From Congeria kusceri (taxonomy: Eukaryota; Mollusca; Bivalvia; Myida; Dreissenidae), in contig CM051024.1 of assembly GCA_027627225.1 (NCBI GenBank), positions 46,969,047 to 47,033,046 on the forward strand: a stretch of DNA of 64,000 nucleotides. Reading direction: 5' to 3'. How positions within the stretch are numbered: position 1 is the stretch's first letter; each line of letters opens with the position of its first letter. The notes under the pieces were generated by a model. That model made no database searches, was not told the origin of the DNA, and worked only from the letters and a program-made list of their open reading frames with translations. Positions 23,785-37,517 of the stretch are shown piece by piece. The translations under genes and the position numbers were made by a program.

Positions 23785-25461
23785 GCTCGACTATTCACCG
23801 AATAGTTCGAGCTATACTACTCAGCCGTTCGTCGGCGTCGGCGTAATGCTTTGGTTAAGGTTTGCGTGCAACTATTCTATATCTATTACTACTACATATA
23901 TTCAATTGAAACTTCAAACATGTGTTCGGAGTCATTATGTGAGGTCACTGACCAAGACCCATAACTCTGACCTGCAATTTATCTGAATTATACCCCGTTT
24001 GTAATTAGAAAATCAGGTTAAAGTTTGTGTCCACAACACCATATCTCTATATCTACTACAGATATTCATCTAAAACTTCACAAATGCCTTCAGGGTCATT
24101 ATATAAGGTCAATGGCCCTGAGCCAAAACTGGGACCACCATTTTAGCAGAATTATGCCCCTTTTTGTACTTAAAAATGTCACGTTAAGGTCTGCGTGCTC
24201 TGTAACTACTAGAGATGTTCAATTGAAACCTCACACATGTGTTCGGGGTCATAATGTGAGGTCACTGACCCATGCCCATAACCTGACCTGCAATTTAGCA
24301 GAATTATGCCCCTTTTTGTTCTAAGAAAATCATGTTAAAGTTTGCGTGCAACAACTATATATATCTATATCTACTAAAGATATTCAATTGAAACTGCCCA
24401 CATTCCTTCAGGGTCATTATATAAGGTCACTGGCCAAGACCCATAACTGTGACAAGCATTTTAGCAGAATTATGCCTATTTTTGTACTTAGAAATTCAGG
24501 TTAAAGTTTGCGTGCAACAACTCTATATCTCTATAACAGCCTGAGATATTCCATTGCGACTTCAAACATGTATTCGTAGTCATTATATAAGGTCACTGAG
24601 CAAGGCCCGTAACTCTGACCGGCAATTTAGCAGAATTATGCCCCTCGTTGTACTTAGAAATTCAGGTTAATGTTTGCGTGCAACAACTCCATATCTCTAT
24701 AACTCGAGAACGGATTGAGCTATTGTAATGAAACTTCTTACATAGATACCTTATAGCGAGGTCTCACGTGGGATTGCATATGGGGTGGGTGGGGTCAAGG
24801 TCACTGTTACAAAAACATAGAAAAACGGTTTTCGCTCAATAACTTTAGAACGCATTGAGATATTTTAATGAAACTTAATACATAGATACCTTATATCGAT
24901 ACCTCGCTTTGGTATGCATATGGGTGGGGTCAAGGTCAAGGTCACTGTTACTAAAAAAAGAAAAAGGTTTCCGCTCATTAACTTGAGAACGCAGTGAGAT
25001 ATTTGAATGAAACTGCATACATAGATACCTTATATCGAAACCTCGTTTGGGATTACGTATGAGGTGGGTGGGGTCAAGGTCACTGTAACTAAATATAGAA
25101 AAACGGTTTTCCCTCAAAAACTTAAGAACGCATTGAGATATGATATTTCTATGAAACTTCATACATAGATACCTTATATCAAGACCTCGCTTGGGTGAGT
25201 CAAAGTCAACATTAATAAAATAGACAAACAGTTTCTGCTCAATAGCTTGAGGAAACATTGAGATATTTTAATGAAACTTAATATGTAGATACCTTATATA
25301 TAGACCTCCCTTGGGTTTGCGTATGGGGTTGGTGGGGTCAAGGTCACCATTACTAGACATTTTATGTTTGTTAGAAAAATTTGGTTTTCGTGGAATTTTC
25401 ATGTTTCTTGTTTGTAGTGATAAAGGCACATAACTCTGACAAAGCGGTTGAATAGTCGAGC
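23785..25461 (+). mobile_element. 1.7-kb TIR element with two tandem arrays
   Basis: GCTCGACTATTC at 23785-23796 is matched by its exact reverse complement at 25450-25461, with partial extension (caccg versus caaccg). Inside, five units of ~160 bp carry 'cagaattatgccccttttt' (near 23987, 24151, 24303, 24469 and 24635), followed by units of ~140 bp carrying 'catagatacctta' (24741, 24881, 25020, 25164 and 25284) and 'ggtggggtcaaggtcac'. No coding capacity. This type of sequence is widespread in bivalve genomes as far as I recall; the transposase that moves it is unknown. Confidence 0.65.
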
Positions 25462-25469
25462 GCGCTGTC

Positions 25470-28400
25470 CGGAGACAGCTTTTGTTCATTACTAATTTAA
25501 TGTATCCTTTGAAATTTTATCTTTTGTTGATGATGTACTAGTTATGTCTATGTATGTGTTTATTTATTTCAATATACGATATTGTCAGCTTTTTTGGTAA
25601 CAAAAAGCTATGAACTTGCGTTGATCGTTTTCGTCATGACGGGCTATATTTACATTACTCTACTTGATATATGTACGTTACGTGTTACCCTATATAATAG
25701 TATACCATACTGAAGAGAAACATTTTCCAGTGAATGGTTTTCTTTTTAAGGATGTATGTGGAATATGACTTTGAAAAATTGTTTGGTCTTTCAAGATTGA
25801 GTCTTGCAATAGTTACTTTGACAACTGTATTCGATGTTATTTCTGCGATTTTAGAAATTGCACATTCATAAGGTTTCCATGGTTTATTATTTTACAAAAT
25901 CATCAAATACGCCATTTCATTCATTACTATTTAATAGAACGCTATTAAGCTTTTTTATTATATTCAAACGTATGTTCATATGCACGCCCTGTGTTTTCTT
26001 CAGTATTTAATATATTTGTCTACACAAACAGCACAGCCTATGTAAGAAGAATTGAATCAAACATGTTAGTTTAAATGTTAACGTTCATGCATGTTTTATA
26101 TATACTAATAATCATTTCATTATTAATTTTGTTCTCGAAAGTACTTCAGAGGTAAATATTAATATCAACGTCATTTGATCTGTCGGTCATACCTATTTTC
26201 GGAAAGAATTTAATGTTCTACGGTTGCTTACGGAGGAAATACACAAACCATGTCATTTCAATGTAATAAAGGGATTTGAATAAGACATGATATACTGAGA
26301 ACAGCGTATAGAGGAAGTATATGAAGTATAAGATTCATGTCCTTTCTTATATTGAATTATGCGGACCTATATAAATTTTCTAATATATATTGATTCTATG
26401 AAAAAAATTATATTGATAGAAATTATATAGAGCAATAACTAATGTTTTGACTATGTGTACACTGTTTATAAAATATTGCCTATTGTTTACCTTTCTTGTG
26501 TGAAACATAACTGACACAGGAATTGAAGTGAAATTTCATACTTTGACAAAAGTTATTACGTGTGTTTGGCATAACTATGTTATTTGTAAACGGATTAAGA
26601 TACAACTTGATGAACTGATAAAGATTGTTGAGATGCAATACACGACTCATCCTTGTGTCCTCAATACATTTGTAAAAATGTTCTCCTGAAAGTATCACCC
26701 AGCGTTAAATAAGGTTTCAAAATATTTAAATAATCGTCGATGAGATTTAGACATTCATTTCATGGCGCAAAAAGTGTAACATGTGTAATAAATCGAAATA
26801 ACTATTTCTGCGCAGACATTTGTCACATATTTACAACATATATTTCATGTTTAACATTGAATCGGTTGGTGTTTTATATGTCTTAATATTTACAATCAGA
26901 ATCTTATTTCAGATAGTTTTGTTATAAATATGAAATGATATTATATGAATATTTATCCTTATTGTGTAAGCAGATAATTTTCTATGTAAATAATCAAATG
27001 CAAATGATATATAAATGTTATAGTTGTAATTACACATTTACAATTCACTTTTTCATCAATAATCAAAATATACAACTAAGATAGTTTGTTTCGTTTGCTT
27101 GATAATTAATCATCTTCTCATTCAGGTTCTATTTGAGTGGACAGCTGTTATAAATGGATTCTGTGTACCTAATTTCTAATTTAATAAAACATAACCCATA
27201 TTGTATTACTTATTTATATTACTTTTCCAGATTCGCATCATTGATATAATGAATGTACATGTTCATACAGCTATATAGCGAAATGCCTTGAATTATGATT
27301 TATGAAAATCTCGCGGGCAATGCGTGTTACATATTTCTATATGATATATTATTCAATCTAACAATACATATTTTACGTGTGGTAAAACAAAGTATAATAC
27401 ACTTTAACATGTTGGCATACTGCTTTAGAACTGTATTTACAGTGAGTAATTTGAAGTTTAGTTCGTTCTCTTTTATAACAACATGCAGCTGTCTTCCATT
27501 TCGTTAAAAGCAACAATAAGCTATCGTGCCAGTTCGTCTAAAATAACCTGTAGTTTTGTTTAAAGCAGCGGGCGGCTACCTTAGCAATTCGTTTAAAGCA
27601 AAATGAAGTTATCTTACCATTTTGATTGAAAGAACAGTGATCTTATCCAAGAAAAAAACAAATATAAATAATATTAACATCACGTATTCGTAATATATTT
27701 ACGTTGTAATTGTCGAAAATGAAGACAGCATGAGATCACTTTTAAACGATACAAACTGCGTCATCACTGGTCATTACATAGAATTTGAGTGAAATCTACT
27801 AAATAAGAACATGTATACCTGCAAATAAACATACCGCATTTCGAACAATCATGTATTTCACACAATGTAATCTAAATTTCGCCAAACAGTGTAAGGGTCA
27901 TATGTATTCTATTGCCACAACCCATACAAACAAAACACATTGATGTTCTTCTATAACGCTAAGTCACGATAGGCTTATGACACAAATTAAGCCCTTAGCA
28001 ACGTTGAATATAGAATTTTTAACTAGAAAGCACTTGGAAAGTGAATGCCTCCCCCAAGACAATTTGTCCTTTCTCCCAATAATAACGATTATTTTTTAAA
28101 TGCTGGTTCCATACGGAGATCCGGATAACAACCAAAATCTAATAAATTGTTCAAATGCCATTTCCAACATTCACAGAAAACTTAATGTAATGACATACAT
28201 CACGCTTGCGTAAAGTTTCTAAGAAACCAACGCAAGCAAATCAAAGTCGTTCATTTTGCGCAGTTGAAACAGCCCAGACTCTAGTACATAAATGTTCTAC
28301 TTAAGTTAAATCAATTAAGGTATAACCCGAGCTAGCTATCGTCTCAATACATTTAACCAATGATTGAATTTGAGAAAAATGATCACGGAACATAATTGGG

Positions 28401-30020
28401 GTTTGGGGCAAATATCAGCTATATGACCATATTATTAACCCGTTGTTATTAAACTGCCCAAGAAATGACCCAAGAAATGTTTACACCTCTGCTATACATA
28501 CACTATTAATGACACGTTAAAAGTTAAAGTTTTATCATGCTGCAGTAGACTGTGCTATTTCAGATTGATTAGTGTGAATTTAAATATTCTGCATTGTGAG
28601 CAAACCTCTTTTATTTGTTGAGGTGCGCATTTTAATAAAAATCAAATATACCTGACATAACCCCGTTCCTCCCATCGCCTTTGCACCGAATACTAGTTCA
28701 GTTATGTCTATGTATTGCTTAAATACATTATTAAATAGTATTACTATTTAACCATATTTTTTTTTTATCAATTCTACTGAAAATCGTGCACAGTCATTTC
28801 ATTTGGCATAGGGATAGGTTCAGTGGTATGTGTGCTTAATAACAATTTAAGTGTTTCAATATATTGGTTTGATATTTATTAATTTAGAACATTGCAAGTA
28901 AGAACCGATGGTATTTCTATCACATAGGAAAGACATGTATCTATTTATAAAGTGCGTGCACATTAATTATTGCTTATATATTTAAACATGGACAATCCAG
29001 AACACTCTATGTATCGAAATAATATTTAAACGTCAACAGCGTTTTGCTTAGAGATGGTGGAACTGCTATCATTGTAAATGAATCATCAAATTTTCTCATA
29101 TACCAGCGTCTATAAGGTCAACTGACACTCTATAAACCGATACATGTGCTACAGATATTTGCATAAACCATATTTTTAAACAGGGACGTACTCGGGTGGG
29201 TGTTCGATGGTTGTGGGCGACTTAAAAATTGCATGCATGCACATAATTTGCATAGCAAACAACATGCAATAACATGTTTACCTGTATTAGAATATATGAT
29301 CATGTATTATAACGCATTTATTAAAAAAGAGAAACATTTACAAATGCCATTTCGAATGTCAAATACTCAAGAAATGATGAACAAATATGTATCCAACTCC
29401 ACGAACAAATCATGGGGTATATTTGGTTTTTAGTTTGGCGTAGATTTCTCAAATTTTGGCTTAATTAAAATAGAAATAAATACTTCCCCTGGGGTAATAT
29501 ATCTTCGAAGTATAAATACGATTCACATAAAACATTACTTGACATCGATCTGACCGGTCTGACTACTGGATGTAGAGAGAGACGGTATGATTTGGGCTGT
29601 CTAGTTGGGAACCAACACACATTGTAAAATGGAATTTGTAAACAATATGCTGGTTTAAAAAACAACATGTGTCAAATAACATGTGTCGATTAAATCGCAA
29701 TTTTAGGAAAGTTATGGCATGCAATGTTCGATTTAAGGCAAACGATGCTTTTATTATATATTTGGAAAAGTTTGGGTTGCATCAATGTTAATGGTTGTTT
29801 ACTTCGAAAATAACAATGCTCTTGGCCAGATTAGATCACTAATCGAACAAACTGTTCCTGTGATTTAATACCAGTTTCAGTTTTATTCGCTCAACAAATA
29901 CAATATGTGAAAAGAGGTTTACACAATGCAACACGAAATTGCAATACAATTTGAAATACATGTCCAGGCTGTACGGTTTTCACAAGAAATGAAAAATATG
30001 AAGGCATCAAAAATGACATA
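25470..30020. other. Long AT-rich intergenic region, no gene seen
   Basis: About 4.5 kb without a supportable gene, domain, tandem array or splice-flanked exon. Open frames are under 100 codons and AT-biased. Small low-complexity tracts only. Confidence 0.4.
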
Positions 30021-30029
30021 ACACTGCGG

Positions 30030-30896
30030 AGTCACAATAAATACGGTCACTATTGTTGGTAGTTAAAAAAAATACAGATAAAGTAATTGTTAGTAAGGTG
30101 GGTTCTGTAAGGTTTTACATATGATATTGACAAATTTACTAAATTTTATTAACTTTGGTACGTTCTTCTCATTCATAATATTATGGAATTGCAAAACATT
30201 AATTGAATTTCTATTAATATAGGGTAATGGTCTCCTTCTTTCCCTAGCAAAGTGAAAACATCGAAGGTAATAATAAAATTCGTCTCCAATTTCATTTAAG
30301 GTGCAAATACTATATTTGCTCTCATTTCTACTGAGGCCAAGCCAACGACCTTTTTCGATCGGTAGTTGGTTATTACATAACCTGAAATTTACAAGAGGTT
30401 GTATATAAATATCCGGTAATGATTTGTACAATTCTTCAAGTTTATGCTCAGATTTATACAACAATAGTTGAGACATATTGGTGAGTCATGCATGTTACTA
30501 TGAATATTGATTACGCAGAGAATTTTCAACTGAAGTCAACGAAGTAGATTTAAACATTGTGTAATGCTGATTTAGCCAGATATAGCTAAGACCACAGTGG
30601 TCAAAACTCTCATTGACTTTATTAAACCATGGGAGTGAATAACCATTTATTTCGTAGTCTTTTAGCAAAATTCGATATACAATGGATGACAAATTGTTAT
30701 TGCTATGAACTAATTTGTACCAAAAACCAACAATTCGTTTTGCAATTGTAATATGTAACGGAAAGCGACCAAGCTCACCATTAAACATTAAGTGTGTTTT
30801 TCTTTACTCTTAAAATATGCTTCATAAAATCGGTTTGAACTCTCTCGATCATATCTAGGTCGCCATAACCCCATATTTCACAAGCATAGAGCAAAC

Positions 30897-30898
<2 letters not shown>
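30030..30898 (-). mobile_element. 3' part of an older LINE (C-terminal domain), right half displaced to 38822-39655
   Basis: Minus-strand frames 30987-30781, 30788-30498 and 30476-30090 read the C-terminal region of a non-LTR polymerase: LLYACEIWGYGDLDMIERV, GELGRFPL, RIVGFWYKL, CGLSYIWLNQ and LPIEKGRW, then EIGDEFYYYLRC. These phrases typify a LINE family common in marine invertebrates. The frames are broken by shifts. At 30898 the sequence stops at a 16-bp target duplication and resumes at 38822, so this is the 3' half of an element split by another insertion. Confidence 0.7.
30883..30898. repeat. Target-site duplication, left copy
   Basis: AGCATAGAGCAAACTT, identical over 16 bp to 38822-38837. 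The two copies flank the inserted L1-like LINE. The duplicated bases are part of the older LINE's coding sequence (reading SLLYA on the minus strand). Confidence 0.85.
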
Positions 30899-30974
<76 letters not shown>

Positions 30975-31050
30975 TGTGTGTGTGCAATATTTTATTTGCT
31001 CATAGTATATTTACATACGTACATACATACATACATACATACATTCATAC
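30899..31050. repeat. TG microsatellite and CATA repeat at the LINE 3' end
   Basis: A (TG)n tract runs from 30899 to about 30985 and a (CATA)n-type tract from about 31016 to 31050. The TG tract abuts the left target duplication, so in element orientation the LINE ends in a CA repeat and not poly(A). Confidence 0.8.
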
Positions 31051-31283
31051 ATGAAGGCATGCATAATAGACATATACACATATATAACATTAATACATAA
31101 TCATGTCCCAAAAATGTATATACTCACAATACAATGAGTAGTCTCATTACATGTATATGTACCAATGCTATGTCGTAGATAATATTGCACAACAAAAAAT
31201 ATAAACAAAAGAGAATGAATTGCATTGAGTATATATTATATGTGCTATGACATTGTAGACATAAAAAATGCTGATAACTGTAT

Positions 31284-34200
31284 TCAATCACTATTATTAT
31301 TAAGTACTATTTCTATTTCATTATAAGCAATATCTGTAAACATGCTGACTAGTGACCAATCTTTTAATCCTTTGTCAAGTTTTTTTGTAGTTTTATATAT
31401 TTCTAATGAGTGCTTGAGGCTATTTACTAATCCAAAATTAGACGGCTTTCTGTTTTTTCTCTGGCAATGAAAAATATATCGTTTAATTTCTAGGCATAAA
31501 ATATTTAGATTGTTCATTTTTGAATCTGTAATACCAAGTATCATTTCCTGACATGTTAGATGGATAGGTGAGTTTGGTTTATTTCTATTTACAACGTGAA
31601 TAGCAAAATTAATAATATATTGAGAATGTATACAGTTCCAAAACAAGTGTGTTATATTTTCTACTTCATTTTTACAAAATGTACAAAGATTATCAGTAAC
31701 TATTTTCATATTAAACATATTGGATTTTGTTCCCAAGATTCTGTGGACTATTCTACATTGGAGCCATTGGATATAACTATCTTTACTAATATTAAACACA
31801 AGTGGATATACACTTTTCCAGTCAATACCAAAGAACTCTGAATTCCATTTTGTTTGACAAGTTGGGATTTCACTGTTTTGAATAAATATTTTATAAACAT
31901 GTTTTTCTTCTTGTTACTATTTTCTTTACGTATGTTGCTAATACAGGTCCTTGAATATTATTATCATACGTAAATATGTCTCCAAAATTCTTAATAAATT
32001 TACTTATTACTTTTATAAGACCTTGGTACAGTAGAAAATTCACATTTGATCCAATTTGGTAGTCCAAAGATTCTTTGGAGATAAAATGTTCTCTATCTAT
32101 CAATATGTCTCTAACAAATCGAATGCCTCTTTCATACAGACATTTTATATATATATAATTATTGCCAATTTTAAAATTTTCATTGTAAAACAAAGGCATA
32201 TCGAGAATATCTTCACTATTGACTATAGGCAATTTTTCAATATACAATATATAGCTTTTTAAGACGTCTTGCCAAAATTTATTTTTTAAATTTATGCAAA
32301 GTTTTTTAACAAACATTTTACCAGTATTAAAAAGTTTTGTTATATCAATGAAGGATTTAACAAGTGTATACCAATTTCCGTCTCCTGTCACAAGTCTCTT
32401 AAGTCATGTTAATTTCATTTGTTTTTCAAAGGAACAGACATCTACCATATTTAAACCTCCTTTATTATATTCTTTAACAATTACTGTGCTTTTAATATTG
32501 CTTGGACCTGCCCATATGAAGTCATAAAAAAGTTTGTTAATTTGTTTCATAATTTCTATTCTTGGTGTTGGTAGTGACACAAATAAATGAGTAAGCAGAG
32601 GGAGAAGTAGTGATTTTACGATGGTTATTTTTCCGAGCGGTATGATATTTCTGCGATTCCAGTGTGTTATTAAATTTTTTATACTGTTGATTTTGTTATC
32701 AAAATTGTTCATGATTATGTTTTCTAAATTTACGTCGTACACATCCCAAGAACTTTAAAAGATGTTGCTCCCCATGTCAGTTTGTATTTTGTTTTTATCG
32801 ACCTTGTACTATATTTCATAGAGCCTATCCAAATTAAATTAGTTTTATCATAGTTTATTTTCAATCCAGAGTATGTTGAAAATTCCTGAAGCATGTCTAA
32901 CGTACAATTAAAAGATGATTCAGATCCATCAAGTAATAGAGAAGTGTCGTCAGCAAATTGTGATATTTTGTATTCTATGTCTTTAATTGTTATACCCTTT
33001 ATTTGTTTGCTTTGTCTGATTTTAATAGCTAGAATTTCCGCACATAAAATAAAAATGTAAGCGCTTATCGGGTCCCCTTGACGACAGCCCCTCTCAATGC
33101 AAAAGGTTTTGGATAAAAATCCATTTATTTGTATGGACGCCATAGTATTGTGCAAAAACATGGATATCCATTGTTGGAACATTGGTCCGAAATTAAAAAA
33201 TCTAAAAGTTGTTTCTATAAACTTAAAAGATAAGGTATCAAACGCTTTTTCAAAATCTATTGTCATAAGTAACCCTGGCAAATTATTATCTTCAGCATAT
33301 TTCAAGATGTCGTAAAGTAATCTAGTGTTTTCACCTATAAATCGCCCTTTAATGAAACCAGTTTGGTCTTGGGAGATTAAAACATCAAGTACTGTTTTTA
33401 ATCTATTTGCTATAGTCCCAGATGCCAGTTTGTATACAACATTTAATAAGGTTAATGGTCTTAAATTTTTCAAATAGCAGCGCGGTTTATTGTCTTTTGG
33501 GATGCAAGTTATTATTCCATGCTTTTGAGTTGTGGACAATGAATTATTATTAAATGCATAATTTATACTTAGTACTATGAAATGGCCTAATCTGTTCCAA
33601 AACACTTTATAAAATTCTGCAGTGAAACCATCAGAGCCTGAACTTCTGTCATTTTTCATATTTTTAAGTGCAAGGGCAACTTCATTTATACTAAGTAGTC
33701 CTTCTAAAGCTTCTGATTGAACATTATTGAGTTTCTGTAAATTGGCATTAGCTAAATCAATATTTATGTTATATCCAATTTCATTTTCATTTCTTTTGTG
33801 CAGTGTTTTATAAAATAAAACTGCTTCATTTAAGATATCATTTTGATTATTCAAATTAGTACCATTTTCTGTTTCAATAAAAGGTATTGACTTGTTTGTA
33901 TAATGGTTTGATTCAAGAGAGCAGAAGTACTTTGAAGGTTTCTCCCCTTCTTCTAGCCATTTAGCTCTTGAACGAATAAGTGAACCGTTAAGTCTATTTT
34001 CCCTTAACTTTTCCAATTCATTTTGTAATTCCTGCAGCTGCTCAGTATAAGTTTCATGTACTGATTTTTCAAGTTCTTCTATTTTCTTGATTAAATTAGA
34101 TTCATTGTTTTTATTTAACTTAGCTAAATATGATGAAAATGAAATTGTTTTTCCTCTTATTTCCATAAGTAACGTTTCTAGAAATAGTTGATCATTTATC

Positions 34201-35089
34201 ACAAACTGTATGTCATTGTTGTCAAGTGTTTCTATGTTTTCTATATTATAAATTGGGATACAGTATTGCCTCTTAATATTTTCAATTAAGGTATTAATGC
34301 AATTTAAGTAGTCAATATTATTTAGTAGTGAGTTGTTGAATTTCCATAGACCTTTTCCATGTTCTATATTTCCAAAACTAATTTCTAATACAATAATGGA
34401 GTGATCTAATTTATACCTTGAATCTATAGTTGATTTTCTAATTTTAGAGCAAATGCTATTAGAAGTTAGGAAAAAATCGAGCCTAGCCTGCTGTAGCGGT
34501 GTTAACCGTCTCTATGTGTATTGTTGGACATTTCCATTTAGGTATCTAAAAGTATCGGTTAAATTGTTATCCATGATTATAGTCGTTAGTGTTTCACGAG
34601 CCTTTTTATTATTATTAAAGGATTTATAATTTGAATAATCCAAGTTTACATCCAGTACAAGATTAAAGTCTCCGCAAATAACAAATTCATCGTTCTCGTA
34701 ATGTTCTATTTTTTTAAATATATCTGTACAAAATTAGGGCATGTCTTTATTAGGGCCATATAAAGTGCATAAAGTAAATCTGTTGGTGATATATGTCATG
34801 TCTAGCAATAAATAATTTCCTAATGAGTCATTTTCTGTTTTATGTACTTTGATTTGTATGTTTTTACTAAACAAAACACAAACACCTCTTGAATTTGAAC
34901 ATCCAAAGCTAATATAACATTCCCCATCCCATTCTGAATAAATTTGACTTTCCATATCCTGGGTAAAATGGCAGTCTTGCAGGCAGTAAATATGTGCTTT
35001 TTTGATTTTAAAAAGTCAAAGACATCTCTAAGCTTCTTATTGTTATTGAGACCCCGACAATTGTATGAAATAATTTTTAGATTATCCAT
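31284..35089 (-). pseudogene. LINE ORF2: AP-type endonuclease, reverse transcriptase, C-terminal zinc motif
   Basis: The N-terminus (from 35089) reads MDNLKIISYNCRGLNNNKK, the start of an exonuclease-endonuclease-phosphatase fold, with VICGDFN and ARLDFFLTS plus a DHS-like LDHS downstream. The 490-codon frame 34202-32730 holds the polymerase: LRPLTLLNVVYKL, DQTGFIKGR, TIDFEKAFD, GCRQGDPIS, QFADDTSLLL (catalytic DD), SGLKINYDKTN. Frame 32742-32404 has the thumb (PLGKITIVKSLLLPLLTH, LFYDFIWAGP). Frame 31799-31284 ends with a CTFC-x-HLFWNC zinc-type motif. Breaks are a shift near 34950, stops near 34738 and 34510, and junctions near 32740, 32400 and 31850. The overall pattern suggests the L1/Tx1 side of the LINE tree; the clade is inferred. 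Confidence 0.85.
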
Positions 35090-37517
35090 TTATATAGATA
35101 TAAGAAAAAAGTGTGCCTTAACAGAAGCATAATTGAACAAATATTTTGACAAGCAGAGTACAACAATTCTAAGTAACGGTAATTCAGCATTTATGTGAAA
35201 TGTGCAAGTCCTGATTCAAGCAATTCAGAAAAAACTGAAACAAATGAAACAAAAAATACAATATACAAAAAGAAGTTCAAGGTGTGTGGATAGATTGTGG
35301 ATACAATCAAACAATAAATGATATTTACATCAAAATACATGATTTTACAACAATTATGGTAGTGGCCTCTTATTTATAGACATATAATTTGATATACATA
35401 TTAAGCCCACATATACATGCTGTAGTAAACAAACAAATATACATACTTCAAATTGTTTCCAATGGTAAATGAATCTTTGAAGCTTTATAGAATAAGTAAA
35501 AAGTTTTATGAATTTTATGAAGCTTTATAAGTGATATATCTTACAAACCTAGACAAATATTGTAATCAACAAGTTAAGAGAGCTTCATAAGATATACATA
35601 TAATCTGATATAGATATTATTCACAAATATTGTACTACACATAAGAATAAATATTCTTCAAAGTGATTCCAATGACATCTGAAGTAATTTGCATGTTTAA
35701 CAAAACATATCATACATACACAAATTATAGGAGTAGCAAACATATTTTAATAAGATAGTGTCATCAATGTACAAATACATATATTATATATATATACAAA
35801 TTAAAAGTTTAGCAAAAAAATATATTTAGACAGTTTCATCGATGTACATGTAATTCTATTAACTGCCTACATATGTAGACTTTATCGATACATTTTACAA
35901 ACATGTAGATCTATATATTACGGTATTACAAAGATAGTTTCATTAATGTAATTTTTTCAGTTTTAAATTACAACACAGCTATGTATTACAAACACGTGCA
36001 AGTGTTGAAACAGCAAGCCCCATCACATTTTAAAAGTTCAAATAGTGTTGCGAAAACCTTCTATTCTTACAAGTGTACATCGCAGACATATATACATTGG
36101 AAATCCTTCAGATATTGTTGAATTTTTGAAAGTGTATATTACCACTTTACATCAGCAAAATAAAGTACTGTTTTGTAAGAACATATCTTATTGCTTACAA
36201 CCTTTACAAGTATTAATTACATATATTCAGAATAGATTATAGACCAACACCGCCGCTTAGTACAAAAGTACACTTATAAAATAAAAGTATTAATCATCAA
36301 CTTAGTTAATACACTTAGAAACTAGATATGGACTAAACTGTCAATATGAACACAAGTCTTATAATAAAATTGTGTAAGTATACATTTTGTTCCTTTTGGA
36401 GAATTAACTCCGAGCATTTCAAATATCGCATGAAAAATTACCAACGTATGTATATATACTTTGTTAAACTTAAACATCTTTTTTATCATAACAAAAGAAG
36501 CAACATATTTATGTTGTGTTCTAGTATGTATTTAGTCCTGAAGTAGAATGTAATATATTTAACCCATTCCAGTTTGATAGAGGCTATTTAAAATAAATTG
36601 TTTATGAGTGCTATATAATTCAAATTTTATTATGTCAGACATGGCATCAAACTATGGTAAATACAAATTACAATTTTATTTTTAATTACAGTAGTATCAA
36701 CAGTAAATCATGGTTTGAGGAAAAAGCTGTAAAAAAAAATAAAAAGAAAAGCCATAAGGCTGTCGACATAAAGTATGGTTAATAAACAATGATATTGTTA
36801 ACATCAAAGTAAGTATATAAACAGTTGAACACTAAAATACAATAATTGTACTCTTATAATTGTACGCGATAATAGCATTAATTTTTGTAATTTTATTTAT
36901 ACGATTTTGAAGTGATATGTACTCTTGTTGCAAGTAGGTACCAGAATGTTTTAATTGTAAAAAGATAAGGACTATAATCTGTCTATTGGACAGGTAAGGA
37001 CTATAATCTGTCCATTGTTATAGAAGTTTTCAGCTATACAAGTTGAATACTGACTATATTGACAAACTAAAAATAGACCGATTGCAAAATATTCTATAGT
37101 CAGTTTTAGAGCTTTACACATGGGTTGGGCTGGTATAGTTTGTATCATTATTTACATTTGTATTTAGAAGTAATACTTATGACTGATGTTTATACATCTG
37201 TTATAGACAATCATAGAAACATAGTATTAGATACATATATCAAACGGTTATTTCATTTTTGTTATGGATACAGCAATATTTTTACAAAAGTGTAAATTGT
37301 TCCAAAAGGTTTATAATTATTTACATAACAATCTTACAAATTGTGTATTCATAATAATACTATACATTTTACTAGTTATTTTATTAGGAAGATGTACCAA
37401 AATACAACATTATAATAAAAGAACAAAAAACCTTATTTGTTTGCAATAATATGCAGTGATGTAAAGTGCACAGATAGGGACATACCACTTTTGCTTGTAA
37501 TGCTTATGGAATATCTT
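35090..37517. other. 2.4-kb AT-rich spacer between LINE ORF2 and ORF1
   Basis: No coding frame fits either strand. It contains diverged repeat blocks ('agacatataatttgatatacat' at about 35378 and a related block near 35590, both followed by a 'tccaatg' phrase), giving a period near 210 bp. Since the target duplication encloses it, it is part of the element or a secondary insertion within it. Confidence 0.5.

Noticed and set aside
23785..25461. CRISPR-like array
   Set aside because: Units are ~140-160 bp, directly adjoining and without spacers; eukaryotic context.
24875..25489. Minus-strand frames of 73 and 127 codons with repeated DIRYLCMKFH-like words
   Set aside because: They lie in the ~140-bp tandem array of the element at 23785-25461.
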